Assembly: GCF_001510665.1 (NCBI RefSeq)
Contig: NZ_LMTI01000004.1
Coordinates: 372,001 to 436,000, forward strand
Direction: 5' to 3'
DNA: 64,000 bases
DNA from: Bacillus sp. FJAT-27445
Lineage (GTDB): Bacteria; Bacillota; Bacilli; Bacillales; Cytobacillaceae
How positions within the stretch are numbered: the first letter of the stretch is position 1; each line of letters starts with the position of its first letter. Of this stretch, positions 40,704 through 49,239 are shown one piece after another. Made by a program: the position numbers and the translations under genes. Below the pieces are notes generated by a model. That model ran no database searches. It saw only the letters and a program-made list of their open reading frames with translations, and was not told the DNA's origin.

Positions 40704-40765
40704 GTGGGACATTTAAGGAAGTGTTATTATTTTTATATACAACTTGGATAAAAAGGAAGCCGAAA

Positions 40766-41410
40766 ATGGAAATAAATTTAAATGAAATTGAGATAGAAGA
40801 GGGGAACCTATCTGATCTTAGCCGGGTATACAGGCAGCTTCAACGTGATTTTCCCCCTGAAGAATTAAAGGAGTATTCCCAGATGGAACGCCTAATCGCA
40901 AAGGGGAAATATAAGATACTTCTTGCCAAACATAAAGGTTTGGATGCTCTCGTCGGATATGCGTGCATATATGAAATCCATGAAATAAATGGACTTTGGC
41001 TTGACTATATTGCGGTGGATTTGCCATTCCGCAATTCAGGCTATGGGTCGGCCCTTTTCAATGTAATTGCGGGTTACAAGAAGGAGGAAGGTTTCCTTGG
41101 TGTCTTTCTTGAGGTTGAAATTCCAGGAGAACAGGACGGGCCGGAACAGGAGATTCAAAAACGGAGAATACGATTTTATGAAAGAAACGGCGCAAAGAGG
41201 CTCGCGGTCGGCTATAGGCTTCCAACAAAGGAAGGCTTCATGCCTATGCATCTCTATTTCAAGCAAGCGGAAAAGTCTAACAACACATTAACTGGAATCA
41301 AACTAAAACAAGCCATCACCTCCGCACTGGCCTACATCCACACAGACATTCCCCATACCAACGGAATAATTAGCAAAATAACGAGGGCCATACAGTGTAA
41401 AGGGGAATAA
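40766..41410 (+). CDS. GNAT family N-acetyltransferase
   Basis: 214 residues from the ATG at 40766, with AAGGAAG upstream; the frame is open to 40661 but that lies inside the terminator. Acetyl-CoA fold features: L-D-Y-I-A-V-D-L-P-F-R-N-S-G-Y-G-S-A-L-F (motif A with R/Q-x-x-G-x-G/S; quoted in part), then R-F-Y-E-R-N-G-A-K-R (motif B). Substrate unknown. The C-terminal 50 residues beyond the fold have no recognised domain. Confidence 0.8.
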   Translation: MEINLNEIEIEEGNLSDLSRVYRQLQRDFPPEELKEYSQMERLIAKGKYKILLAKHKGLDALVGYACIYEIHEINGLWLDYIAVDLPFRNSGYGSALFNVIAGYKKEEGFLGVFLEVEIPGEQDGPEQEIQKRRIRFYERNGAKRLAVGYRLPTKEGFMPMHLYFKQAEKSNNTLTGIKLKQAITSALAYIHTDIPHTNGIISKITRAIQCKGE

Positions 41411-41563
41411 AACGTGCAAGTAAAAAAGTGCCTGGAAATAGGTGAGATAAATAACATCCGTTTCAATGCATGGTACATCTGTCCTTCAACCGCTAACTGA
41501 ATGCAGGAAATCTTCGTCCTTTTGGAGGAAAAGGGCAACCCATCTAGAACTATTTAAAGGAGA

Positions 41564-41589
41564 TGGTGCTTTGCACCACAAAAGCACCA
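41564..41589 (+). other. Hairpin before the RidA gene
   Basis: Perfect 9-bp stem TGGTGCTTT / AAAGCACCA around 8 bases, ending 23 bp before the ATG and just ahead of the ribosome site GGGAGAGGG. No T tract; possible mRNA-stabilising or regulatory structure. Confidence 0.4.
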
Positions 41590-41612
41590 CAAATTGAAAG
41601 GGAGAGGGTTGT

Positions 41613-41993
41613 ATGGCAAGGAAAGCGTACGAGTCGAAGGATGTGAAGGCGGTTGGGCCTTATTCGCATGCGGTGGATTCGGGAGAGCTAGTTTATTTAT
41701 CCGGCCAGACGCCGATTGATCCGGTGACGGGGGAATTGGCTACTGGTGGCATTGGGAAACAGACGAAGCAATGCTTTGCGAATCTGTTTGCCGTTCTTGA
41801 AGCTGCCGGGCTTACACCGGATGATGTAATGAAGGTAAATGTCTATTTGACGGATATGAATAATTTTACTGAAATGAATGAGGTTTATAAAACACAGTTT
41901 TCCGAACCATTCCCTGCAAGGACGACGGTCGCAGTTTTGGCGCTGCCGCTCTGGGCTGAAGTGGAAATTGAGATGATTGCAAAGAGGCCCTGA
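41613..41993 (+). CDS. RidA family protein (YabJ-like)
   Basis: 126 residues, the usual length. V-G-P-Y-S-H-A-V near the start, Y-L-S-G-Q-T-P-I, V-N-V-Y-L-T-D-M and the C-terminal P-A-R-T-T-V with the catalytic arginine are all present. RidA hydrolyses reactive enamine/imine intermediates formed by threonine dehydratase and similar PLP enzymes. A threonine dehydratase gene lies in the window but not in this transcript. Confidence 0.93.
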   Translation: MARKAYESKDVKAVGPYSHAVDSGELVYLSGQTPIDPVTGELATGGIGKQTKQCFANLFAVLEAAGLTPDDVMKVNVYLTDMNNFTEMNEVYKTQFSEPFPARTTVAVLALPLWAEVEIEMIAKRP

Positions 41994-42159
41994 TAGCGGT
42001 GATGCGATGTCCCTATTCTTATGGAATGGGGCATTTTTTTTGTTGAAATAACCCTGCATTTCTAAATAATTGGGCAAATCCGGGGAAACAAGTTCCATTT
42101 CATCTAGAGGATAATACAATGGATTATGTGTACATTTCGCACAAAAGGGGCGGGAAAGC

Positions 42160-42684
42160 ATGAATGAAGAACTTCAAAAGCTAATGAACAATCTGATCCA
42201 AATTGAACATATTTCATCAACACTTTACCTGGCGATGTCTGCCCACATGGGAAGGCTGAATTTTACGGGTATGGCAAAATGGCTCCGGTTGCAGTCCGAG
42301 GAAGAACGGACGCATATGCTGAAGCTGATTGATTATGTTGTGGACAAGAATGGCATGGTCCAGCTTGCCAGTATCCCGGCACAGCCGAGTGATTTTGGTA
42401 CACCGCTTGAGACATTCCAGAAGGTGCTAGCCCATGAGCAATTCGTAACAAATGCATACAGGCAGGCCTTTAATTATGCCAATCAGGCGGATCCCCAGGC
42501 AGCCGTCATCATCCAGGAATTTTTAAGGGAGCAGATTGATGAGGAGGCCCAGGCGCAAACGATTGTATCCCGATTGACATTGGCAGCAAATAATCCATCC
42601 GCGCTCTTACTGTTGGACCAGGAGCTTGGACAAAGGAATGCCGGGGGAGCTGCCGCTACACCAGCGCCCCCAGCGGCGGGCTGA
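42160..42684 (+). CDS. Ferritin-like iron-storage protein
   Basis: 174 residues, four-helix bundle. Q-I-E-H-I-S-S-T-L-Y-L-A-M in helix A, S-E-E-E-R-T-H-M-L-K in helix B and A-H-E-Q-F-V-T plus R-E-Q-I-D-E-E-A-Q in helices C-D hold the ferroxidase Glu/His ligands in the FtnA pattern. The last 20 residues are A/P/G-rich (A-A-A-T-P-A-P-P-A-A-G), an uncommon flexible tail for ferritins. Expected to oxidise and store iron. Followed by a terminator. Confidence 0.85.
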   Translation: MNEELQKLMNNLIQIEHISSTLYLAMSAHMGRLNFTGMAKWLRLQSEEERTHMLKLIDYVVDKNGMVQLASIPAQPSDFGTPLETFQKVLAHEQFVTNAYRQAFNYANQADPQAAVIIQEFLREQIDEEAQAQTIVSRLTLAANNPSALLLLDQELGQRNAGGAAATPAPPAAG

Positions 42685-42715
42685 CCCATTTTTCTTTAAA
42701 AAAAGTACAATAATA

Positions 42716-42755
42716 AAATCCAGGGAATCAACATGCTTCCCTGGATTTGCTTTTT
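42716..42755. terminator. Bidirectional terminator
   Basis: Perfect 12-bp stem AAATCCAGGGAA / TTCCCTGGATTT (42716-42727 with 42737-42748) followed by GCTTTTT; it separates the convergent ferritin and HTH-protein genes. Confidence 0.88.
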
Positions 42756-43266
42756 AAATCATAACCCCGCCAAGCGGCTTGAGGCTGAAATACTCCAATG
42801 CCTCGTTAACCTGGTGGATATCATAAATTCTCTTATCGATGCAAAATTGAATTACGAGGTCGGATGTATCGCTGTCCGACAGGGAGTAGCCGGCCGAGCT
42901 TAATAGCTTGCCGGTTTCTTTTTTATCCAGTTCCAGCGCGAGCGCTAGGGCGATTACTGTATTTTTTCCTGGGCGGTAGTCTGGATTGGAGCGGATTTTT
43001 GAAAAGTGGCGGCGGTCGATCTGCGCTTTCTTATATATATCGGAGTCCGGCACCCCTTTTCTGTCAATAAAGTTGAAAAGGACTTCCCTCAGGACGGGCT
43101 TCCGCTTCCCTTCGATAAACTCTTTAATCTCGATGGGCGAGATGCTCTCCAAAATAACATCCCGTTTAAAGTTTTCATGAAAGCTCTGGGATTCTTCTAA
43201 AATCAGTACCTCAAGGTGGTCATTTACATATTTCTGCAATTCCATATAGAACTTTTGATCGAGCAT
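42754..43266 (-). CDS. HTH-containing hypothetical protein, divergent from a vWA gene
   Basis: 170 residues. The middle (residues about 80-130) reads I-Y-K-K-A-Q-I-D-R-R-H-F-S-K-I-R, then K-N-T-V-I-A-L-A-L-A-L-E-L, the pattern of a lambda-repressor-like HTH with its following helix. N-terminal 70 residues are helical with no known motif. It is divergently transcribed from a vWA protein gene 96 bp away with an inverted repeat between them. I have seen this combination in Firmicutes but cannot state its function. GGAGGTC precedes the ATG. Confidence 0.6.
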   Translation of the reverse strand: MLDQKFYMELQKYVNDHLEVLILEESQSFHENFKRDVILESISPIEIKEFIEGKRKPVLREVLFNFIDRKGVPDSDIYKKAQIDRRHFSKIRSNPDYRPGKNTVIALALALELDKKETGKLLSSAGYSLSDSDTSDLVIQFCIDKRIYDIHQVNEALEYFSLKPLGGVMI

Positions 43267-43283
43267 CCTGGCCGACCTCCATA

Positions 43284-43307
43284 TTTGTCGCCCGGCAGGC
43301 GACCAAA
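43284..43307. promoter_or_regulatory. Inverted repeat between the HTH and vWA genes
   Basis: TTTGTCGCC and GGCGACCAAA, 9-10 bp arms with one extra base, around 5 bases. Placed 18 bp before the HTH-protein start and 56 bp before the vWA start, suitable for an operator of the HTH protein. Confidence 0.5.
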
Positions 43308-43362
43308 TGATTGGCTTATCAAGTTACTATTATATCAATTAAACCAAAGGAGTTGACGCATT

Positions 43363-43950
43363 GTGAACAAAGATTTAACGGAAATTATTTTTCTCATCGA
43401 CCGCAGCGGTTCAATGGCCGGGCTCGAGCAGGATACGATTGGCGGGTTTAATTCCTTCCTTAACCGCCAGGCAAGTATGGAAGGAGAAACAATTGTGACA
43501 ACAGTACTCTTTGATGACAACTATGAGACATTAACGTGCGGGGTTGACGCGAAAAACGTGACCCTGACGGAAAAGGAATATTTTGTGAGAGGTACGACTG
43601 CCCTCCTGGACGCGGTGGGAAGGACAATTGTTGAAGTCGGCTGCAGACTATCCAAAACGGAGGAGGACCGGCGCCCTGGCAAAGTTATTTTCGTCATCAC
43701 CACGGATGGGATGGAAAATGCAAGCCGGGAATTCACCTATGAAAAAGTAAAAGAGCTTATCCGTCACCAGCAGGAAAAATACAGCTGGGAGTTTATCTTC
43801 ATGGGGGCGAATATCGATGCGGCTAAGGAGGCGGGAAACCTTGGCATCGAAGAAAAGCACGCCTACAGTTTTGAGGCATCCCATACAGGGGTAGAAAAAA
43901 TGTATGACATGGCCACGGAAGCAGTATCGGAAGCCAGGAAAAGATGGTAG
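43363..43950 (+). CDS. von Willebrand factor A (vWA) domain protein
   Basis: 195 residues, one vWA domain. Metal-ion-dependent adhesion site motifs: D-R-S-G-S-M at the start (D-x-S-x-S), Thr in R-G-T-T-A-L-L-D and Asp in T-T-D-G-M-E-N-A-S. No signal peptide, so cytoplasmic, as in TerY-like and related vWA proteins that assemble with phosphatases or chaperone-like partners. Neither occurs next to it. Divergent from the HTH protein. Confidence 0.85.
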   Translation: MNKDLTEIIFLIDRSGSMAGLEQDTIGGFNSFLNRQASMEGETIVTTVLFDDNYETLTCGVDAKNVTLTEKEYFVRGTTALLDAVGRTIVEVGCRLSKTEEDRRPGKVIFVITTDGMENASREFTYEKVKELIRHQQEKYSWEFIFMGANIDAAKEAGNLGIEEKHAYSFEASHTGVEKMYDMATEAVSEARKRW

Positions 43951-43989
43951 GGGGGGGAATAAAATGACGGGAGAGTATTCCGTTATTAG

Positions 43990-44017
43990 GGAGCGGCCAG
44001 TTCTGGCTGCTCCTTTT
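43990..44017 (+). terminator. Terminator after the vWA gene
   Basis: GGAGCGGCCAG / CTGGCTGCTCC 11-bp stem with one wobble, loop TT, then TTTT. Confidence 0.85.
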
Positions 44018-44164
44018 GGTTGTATCAGGAAGAACCCCTTTATTCGACAAAATTCGGGTAGTGACAGGGACTGTTCGCATTTCGAATGAAAATCCGTTTT
44101 CGGGGTTGTGATTTCTCCCGTTTTTGGCATATAATCACAGGAAGAGCAGGGGGGATATATAGAA

Positions 44165-45892
44165 ATGATACGGCGCTTTTTTACGTACTACCGGCCTCAC
44201 CGCAGGCTATTTATTATTGACTTCGGCAGTGCCGTCATTGTTGCGGCGCTTGAACTCGCTTTCCCGCTTGCGGTTAGTTGGTTCATCGATAAATTGCTGC
44301 CCAGCGGCGATTGGAATGCGATAATTGGGGTTAGCATAGGACTTCTTCTATTATATATCGTGAGTACGATGCTCCAATTTATTGTCAACTACTGGGGGCA
44401 TAAGCTCGGGATCAATATCGAAACCGATATGAGGCAGGAGCTCTTTCAGCATGTCCAAAAGCAATCGTTCCGCTTTTTTGACAATACGAAAACCGGCCAC
44501 ATTATGAGCAGGATCACCAATGATTTATTCGATCTTGGAGAGCTTGCACACCATGGCCCGGAGGACTTGTTCATAGCGGTTATGACGTTTGTGGGCGCTT
44601 TTTGGATCATGCTGACAATCAATGTCAAGCTTGCGTTCACAGCAATGATTATCGCTCCATTTCTTGTTTGGCTGATTTCTTATGCGAACAAGAAAATGAA
44701 TGCCGCATGGAAAAACATGTACAGTGATATCGCCGACGTGAATGCCCGGGTAGAAGACAGTGTTTCGGGAATTCGCGTCGTTCAGTCTTTTACAAACGAA
44801 GATTTCGAAATTGAGCGCTTTACGAAAAATAACCGGAAGTTCCGCAGGGCGAAGCTGGCTGCCTACAAGGTAATGTCATTCAGCTCTTCCGGAATCTACA
44901 TGTCGACAAGGCTGATGGTCCTTGTGGTTCTCGTCTATGGATCATGGCTAAGTTTCACAGGCAAATTAAGCTATGGGGAATTGGTCGGGTTTGTCCTTTA
45001 TGTCAACGTCTTGTTCAAGCCTATTGATAAAATAAGTGCCATTCTCGAGCTTTATCCGAAAGGCATGGCAGGTTTCAAGCGGTTCACCGAGCTGATGGAC
45101 CAGAACCCGGATGTCGTGGATACACCGAATGCAATCGATGTACCGCATTTGAGGGGAGACATCCAATTCAGGGACGTGACGTTCAGCTATGACAATAATA
45201 AGCCTGTTCTTGAAGGGATTAATCTAGATATCCATCATGGTGAAACTGTTGCCTTCGTCGGTCCGTCTGGAGCGGGGAAGACAACGATTTGCTCCTTAAT
45301 CCCTCGTTTTTATGATGTCGATGGCGGCGGCATTTATATTGATGGTATCGATATTCGCGATATGACAAAAAAATCGCTCCGTTCGCAAATCGGCATCGTG
45401 CAGCAGGATGTTTTCCTGTTCACCGGGACACTTCGCGAGAATATTGAATATGGTTCACTTGGCGCGGCACAGAAAGACATCGAGGAAGCCGCAAGACGGG
45501 CCCATCTCGAGGATTTTATTGCAACACTGCCCGATGGCTACGAAACCCAAATAGGTGAACGAGGCCTTAAGTTATCCGGAGGCCAAAAGCAACGGATTGC
45601 GATTGCCCGTATGTTCCTGAAAAACCCGCCAATTTTGATTCTGGATGAGGCAACGTCAGCACTTGATACTGAGACCGAGCGAATCATCCAAAGAGCTCTC
45701 ACGGAATTGGCAAAGGACAGGACCACTCTAGTCATTGCCCATAGGCTCGCTACAATCCGCAATGCCGACAGAATTGTCGTTGTGACAGAAGATGGGATCG
45801 CCGAAGAAGGCAGCCATGCTGAACTGATCGAGCAAGGCGGAATTTTTGCGAACCTCCATAAAGTGCAGTTTGAAACATCCTTAACAAACTAA
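44165..45892 (+). CDS. ABC exporter half-transporter (YwjA-like)
   Basis: 575 residues. Six-helix exporter domain (about 10-310) with R-F-F-D-N-T-K-T-G, then an ATPase: G-P-S-G-A-G-K-T-T Walker A, Q-Q-D-V-F-L-F Q-loop, L-S-G-G-Q-K-Q-R signature, I-L-I-L-D-E-A-T-S-A-L-D Walker B and A-H-R-L-A-T H-loop. Length and N-terminus resemble Bacillus YwjA. Exports lipids, peptides or drugs in this family; the substrate is unknown. A terminator follows. Confidence 0.9.
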   Translation: MIRRFFTYYRPHRRLFIIDFGSAVIVAALELAFPLAVSWFIDKLLPSGDWNAIIGVSIGLLLLYIVSTMLQFIVNYWGHKLGINIETDMRQELFQHVQKQSFRFFDNTKTGHIMSRITNDLFDLGELAHHGPEDLFIAVMTFVGAFWIMLTINVKLAFTAMIIAPFLVWLISYANKKMNAAWKNMYSDIADVNARVEDSVSGIRVVQSFTNEDFEIERFTKNNRKFRRAKLAAYKVMSFSSSGIYMSTRLMVLVVLVYGSWLSFTGKLSYGELVGFVLYVNVLFKPIDKISAILELYPKGMAGFKRFTELMDQNPDVVDTPNAIDVPHLRGDIQFRDVTFSYDNNKPVLEGINLDIHHGETVAFVGPSGAGKTTICSLIPRFYDVDGGGIYIDGIDIRDMTKKSLRSQIGIVQQDVFLFTGTLRENIEYGSLGAAQKDIEEAARRAHLEDFIATLPDGYETQIGERGLKLSGGQKQRIAIARMFLKNPPILILDEATSALDTETERIIQRALTELAKDRTTLVIAHRLATIRNADRIVVVTEDGIAEEGSHAELIEQGGIFANLHKVQFETSLTN

Positions 45893-45896
45893 ATGC

Positions 45897-45946
45897 ACAG
45901 CCCATTGGATTAGCCTGCTGATTGGTTAATTCAGTGGGCTGTTTTT
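45897..45946 (+). terminator. Terminator after the ABC exporter gene
   Basis: ACAGCCCA / TGGGCTGT stem around 30 bases, followed by TTTTAAAAA. Confidence 0.7.
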
Positions 45947-46085
45947 AAAAATTGAGGATTCAGGATCCGTGATTCGGGGCAAAAGGCTATTTTTAAAAAA
46001 AGAATAGACATCAACTGGAAAATGCACTAGAGTAGGGAAGCGGCATTTAAGCCCGCTAGCGAAGTTTTTAATAGAAGGTGGATAC

Positions 46086-47456
46086 ATGATAGAAACAGCT
46101 AAGAAAAAGAGCTTCATAGAACCTGGATTATTTGCTTTGACATGGCCAATTTTCATTGAGTCATTTTTGCATATGCTAATGGGCAGCACCGATACATTCA
46201 TGCTTTCCTATGTGTCTGACGAAGCGGTGGCAGCCGTTGGGGTCGCCAATCAGCTTGTGTTTTTTACGATTCTTATATTTGGATTCGTGGCAACAGGGAC
46301 AACAGTTCTTGTCTCGCAGAATCTTGGCGCCGGCTTGGTGAAGGATGCCAGAAGGATATCGGGAATCTCCATATCCCTGAATCTCATCTTTGGGATTGCG
46401 ATTAGTGCGCTTGTCGTCCTGTTCAAAGGATATTTTTTAAACCTTTTTGGCCTTACTCCGGAAATCCACCGGCTTGCTGAACAATACCTTGCAATCGTAG
46501 GGGCAACCTTGTTTTCCCAGGCACTTCTCGTAACAGCATCATCGATTCTGCGCGCGAATGGCTTCTCGAAGGAAGCAATGATGATTTCAATCCTGATGAA
46601 CATCATCCATCTGGCCGGAAACAGCCTGTTGATTTATGGCCTGTTCGGGATGCCTCAGATGGGAATCCAGGGAGTGGCGATTTCTACCGCCGCCAGCAGG
46701 GTAATTGCGGTTGCTATGATTTTCTGGCTGCTGTATAAGCGACTGCCGGTCAGAATCAAAAAGGAAGACTATACGAATTTCAGCCCGGTATTTATTAAAA
46801 AAATACTTAAAATCGGAGTGCCTTCCGCTGGCGAAAACCTTGTCTACAATACAAGCCAGATGGCAATGACAGCCATTATCGCCATGATTGGCGCGATGGC
46901 TCTGACAACAAGGGTGTATACTTGGAATATCATGGCGTTCATGATGCTCTTCGCAATCGCACTCGGGCAGGGGACGCAAATCCTGGTTGGATACCGAGTT
47001 GGGGCGGGGGACTACGACGGTGCATACCATCGGCTTTTGAAAAGCCTCAAATGGAGTCTGTTGATGACGGTTGCTGTCGTTATCCCGATGGTCCTGTTCA
47101 GGAAATCCCTTCTTGGAATTTTTACGGATAACAACAAGATTATTACAGAAGGCGCAAAGCTTCTTTTACTAGGAATCATTCTTGAGCCTGGGAGGACATT
47201 CAATATCGTTATCATTGCGGCACTCAGGGCGGCCGGGGATGCAAACTTTCCGGTAAAAATGGCCTTTCTTTCTATGTGGGGGATTGGCGTTCCGGTTGCC
47301 TATTTCCTCGGGATTACAATGGATTTCGGGCTTGTTGGGATCTGGATTGCCTTCATTGCGGATGAATGGTTCAGGGGAATTGTCATGTACTTCAGGTGGA
47401 AGAGCCGGGTATGGGAAAGCAAGTCCCTTGTTGATAAAAAAGTGCAAACAGCTTGA
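46086..47456 (+). CDS. MATE family efflux transporter
   Basis: 456 residues, twelve membrane helices. W-P-I-F-I-E-S-F-L-H-M-L-M-G-S-T-D-T in helix 1 and V-A-A-V-G-V-A-N-Q in helix 2 are MATE signatures, with the pseudo-repeat G-V-P-S-A-G-E-N-L at about residue 245. Na+ or H+ driven export of cationic compounds is the family role. AGAAGGTGG precedes the ATG. Confidence 0.92.
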   Translation: MIETAKKKSFIEPGLFALTWPIFIESFLHMLMGSTDTFMLSYVSDEAVAAVGVANQLVFFTILIFGFVATGTTVLVSQNLGAGLVKDARRISGISISLNLIFGIAISALVVLFKGYFLNLFGLTPEIHRLAEQYLAIVGATLFSQALLVTASSILRANGFSKEAMMISILMNIIHLAGNSLLIYGLFGMPQMGIQGVAISTAASRVIAVAMIFWLLYKRLPVRIKKEDYTNFSPVFIKKILKIGVPSAGENLVYNTSQMAMTAIIAMIGAMALTTRVYTWNIMAFMMLFAIALGQGTQILVGYRVGAGDYDGAYHRLLKSLKWSLLMTVAVVIPMVLFRKSLLGIFTDNNKIITEGAKLLLLGIILEPGRTFNIVIIAALRAAGDANFPVKMAFLSMWGIGVPVAYFLGITMDFGLVGIWIAFIADEWFRGIVMYFRWKSRVWESKSLVDKKVQTA

Positions 47457-47492
47457 AACACTAGAGGCAATTATCGAGCATTTCTATATAAG

Positions 47493-47529
47493 AAAAGCAT
47501 TCAAGGATTTAGGTCCCTGAATGCTTTTT
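47493..47529. terminator. Bidirectional terminator
   Basis: AAAAGCATTCA / TGAATGCTTTT 11-bp stem with an inner GG/CC pair, plus T tract. It separates the convergent MATE and ywbE genes. Confidence 0.85.
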
Positions 47530-47533
47530 GTTG

Positions 47534-47728
47534 TTAAGGATGGATTGCCTTTACCCTGCCAACCTGGCCGTCCGTGAGCCGGACCTTAATGCCATGGGGG
47601 TGACTGGCTGATTTTGTGAGTATATCCTTTACAATTCCCCTTGTAAGCTTACCGGTTCGCTGGTCCGCTTTCAGGACAATATCGACTGTTATTCCTGGTG
47701 TGATGTCCTTCAGGTTTTGTCCGTTCAT
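47534..47728 (-). CDS. ywbE: YwbE family protein (DUF2196)
   Basis: 64 residues, the family length. G-I-T-V-D-I-V-L-K-A-D-Q-R-T-G-K-L-T-R-G and S-H-P-H-G-I-K-V-R-L are the conserved lines of YwbE. Function unknown; the fold looks like a small beta-barrel KOW/Sm type. Its ATG follows the stop of the gene upstream by 1 bp, so the pair is co-translated. Confidence 0.9.
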   Translation of the reverse strand: MNGQNLKDITPGITVDIVLKADQRTGKLTRGIVKDILTKSASHPHGIKVRLTDGQVGRVKAIHP

Positions 47729-47729
47729 T

Positions 47730-47924
47730 TTAAGAGCCCATTTTCCTGCGTGTATTGCTTGGTTTTTTCGTCATCTGGCTCTTCATTTTTTTCGCCGATG
47801 TATCTGTGGCGCCCTTCCCCTTTGCCGCGGCCGCCTGGTTTTTCTTGTTGGCAAGCTGCTGTTTCATTGCCTCCTGCAGGCTGATCTTCTTTTTCTCAGT
47901 TTCTGGATTTGTGTTTTCTTCCAT
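47730..47924 (-). CDS. Small Lys/Gln/Ala-rich hypothetical protein
   Basis: 64 residues, highly charged and probably disordered, with K-K-K-I-S-L-Q-E-A-M-K-Q-Q-L-A as a helical stretch and a basic end K-K-P-S-N-T-R-R-K-M-G-S. AAAAGGAGAC precedes the ATG. Directly coupled to ywbE. No family recognised. Confidence 0.65.
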   Translation of the reverse strand: MEENTNPETEKKKISLQEAMKQQLANKKNQAAAAKGKGATDTSAKKMKSQMTKKPSNTRRKMGS

Positions 47925-48142
47925 ACGAATGTCTCCTTTTAAAATAGATGTTAGTTCATAAAGTATAATCTATTTTCAGTTGTTTGGGAAATAAACGCCA
48001 TAGGAAAAATCTGAAAATGCCTCATTGCTTGCTGATATCGCTTTTATCTATAAGAGAGTAAGATTTGTATCAGAAAAATCTACTGGTAAAAAATTGATAT
48101 GGCAGTAGAATCAGAGTAAGAAGAGTAAGAGGAGGAGTTTGG

Positions 48143-48718
48143 ATGAAGGCTGGAAGAACGAATATTGTTACATTCGGGGCGCTATGCATAGCGCTGAATG
48201 TTGTACTTGGAACTGTAGTATCATGGATGAAAATACCGCTTTTGTTCCTTGATACTATCGGTACGGTTTTAATGGCCGTCCTCTTTGGCCCTTGGTGGGG
48301 GGCGCTTGTCGGAGTTTTGACAAATCTTGTCCTTGGGGTTACAACTAGTCCGACAGCCATCTTTTTTGGGCTTGTCAATGTTGCCATTGCACTTGTTGTC
48401 GGTTTTGCAGCTCGAAGATTTGATTTTACGAAGTGGTATATTGCCCTGGCTACCGGACTAATTTTATCAGTAGTTGCCCCGTTGATTGGGACTCCAATTG
48501 CTGTTGCCGTTTTCGGCGGGTTGAACGGAAGCGGAATGGATGTTATTGTCCTCTGGCTGCGGGCCGCTGGGGAAGGCATTTTCGCCTCAACATTTATTTC
48601 AAGAATTTCAAGCAATCTTGTTGATAAAATAATTACCTGCCTATTGGTGATGGCAATTATCACTAAGCTTCCAGTCTTTAGAAAAACCTATAAAGGAATA
48701 AAAAAGAATGCCGCGTAG
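48143..48718 (+). CDS. ECF transporter S component (CD3073-like)
   Basis: 191 residues, six hydrophobic helices. A-L-N-V-V-L-G-T-V-V-S-W, F-L-D-T-I-G-T-V-L-M-A-V-L-F-G-P-W-W-G-A (given in part) and L-T-N-L-V-L-G are S-component features. Its 3' end overlaps a TudS-like desulfidase gene by 11 bp, the pairing seen in the family I recall as CD3073/CD3072 of Clostridioides. Would bind a substrate and use the shared EcfAA'T module encoded elsewhere. GAGGAGG precedes the ATG. Confidence 0.8.
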   Translation: MKAGRTNIVTFGALCIALNVVLGTVVSWMKIPLLFLDTIGTVLMAVLFGPWWGALVGVLTNLVLGVTTSPTAIFFGLVNVAIALVVGFAARRFDFTKWYIALATGLILSVVAPLIGTPIAVAVFGGLNGSGMDVIVLWLRAAGEGIFASTFISRISSNLVDKIITCLLVMAIITKLPVFRKTYKGIKKNAA

Positions 48719-49169
48719 TAAACGGATTATCCTTACATCCCACTGCATTCTGAATCAAAACACTGTAATTGATGGAGAAGCCAGGGCGCTGGGGGCAATC
48801 CCCTCTGCGGTCCATTGGATTGTGGAAAGAGGATACGGAATCCTGCAGCTGCCTTGTCCGGAATTCACGTTTTTGGGGCTTGACCGCCCGCCAATGACGT
48901 ATGAAGAATATGATACGAAAGAGTACCGCGCACATTGCAGGCACATATTGGAGCCGATCATTAGCCAGGTTAAAGAGTACTTGGGTAACGGATACATTAT
49001 TGAGGGGATTCTCGGCATCCAGAGCAGTCCATCCTGCGACCAAACGCGAGGCGTGTTTATGGAGGAAGTCCACCAATTATTTTTTGAAAACGGAATCGAG
49101 ATTAAAACACTTTGGTACCTTCCCAACAATGAGAATCCTGTCTTTGATGGAGATGCTCATAAATTATAA
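48708..49169 (+). CDS. TudS-related putative desulfidase (CD3072-like)
   Basis: 153 residues. Three cysteines in the DUF523/TudS positions: S-H-C-I-L-N-Q near the start, L-P-C-P-E-F, and S-S-P-S-C-D-Q-T. In TudS these hold a [4Fe-4S] cluster that removes sulfur from thiouracil. The substrate of this branch is unknown. Coupled to the ECF S component before it, which suggests uptake and desulfuration of one sulfur-containing compound. Confidence 0.78.
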   Translation: MPRSKRIILTSHCILNQNTVIDGEARALGAIPSAVHWIVERGYGILQLPCPEFTFLGLDRPPMTYEEYDTKEYRAHCRHILEPIISQVKEYLGNGYIIEGILGIQSSPSCDQTRGVFMEEVHQLFFENGIEIKTLWYLPNNENPVFDGDAHKL

Positions 49170-49179
49170 CTTTCAACAC

Positions 49180-49206
49180 GCCATCGGCAAGCCGGTGGCT
49201 GTTTTT
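49180..49206 (+). terminator. Terminator after the desulfidase gene
   Basis: GCCATCGGC / GCCGGTGGC 9-bp stem with one wobble, loop AA, then TGTTTTT. Confidence 0.85.
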
Positions 49207-49239
49207 AATTTCCTTGTAAAAATCCAAATGCAATGCCCG

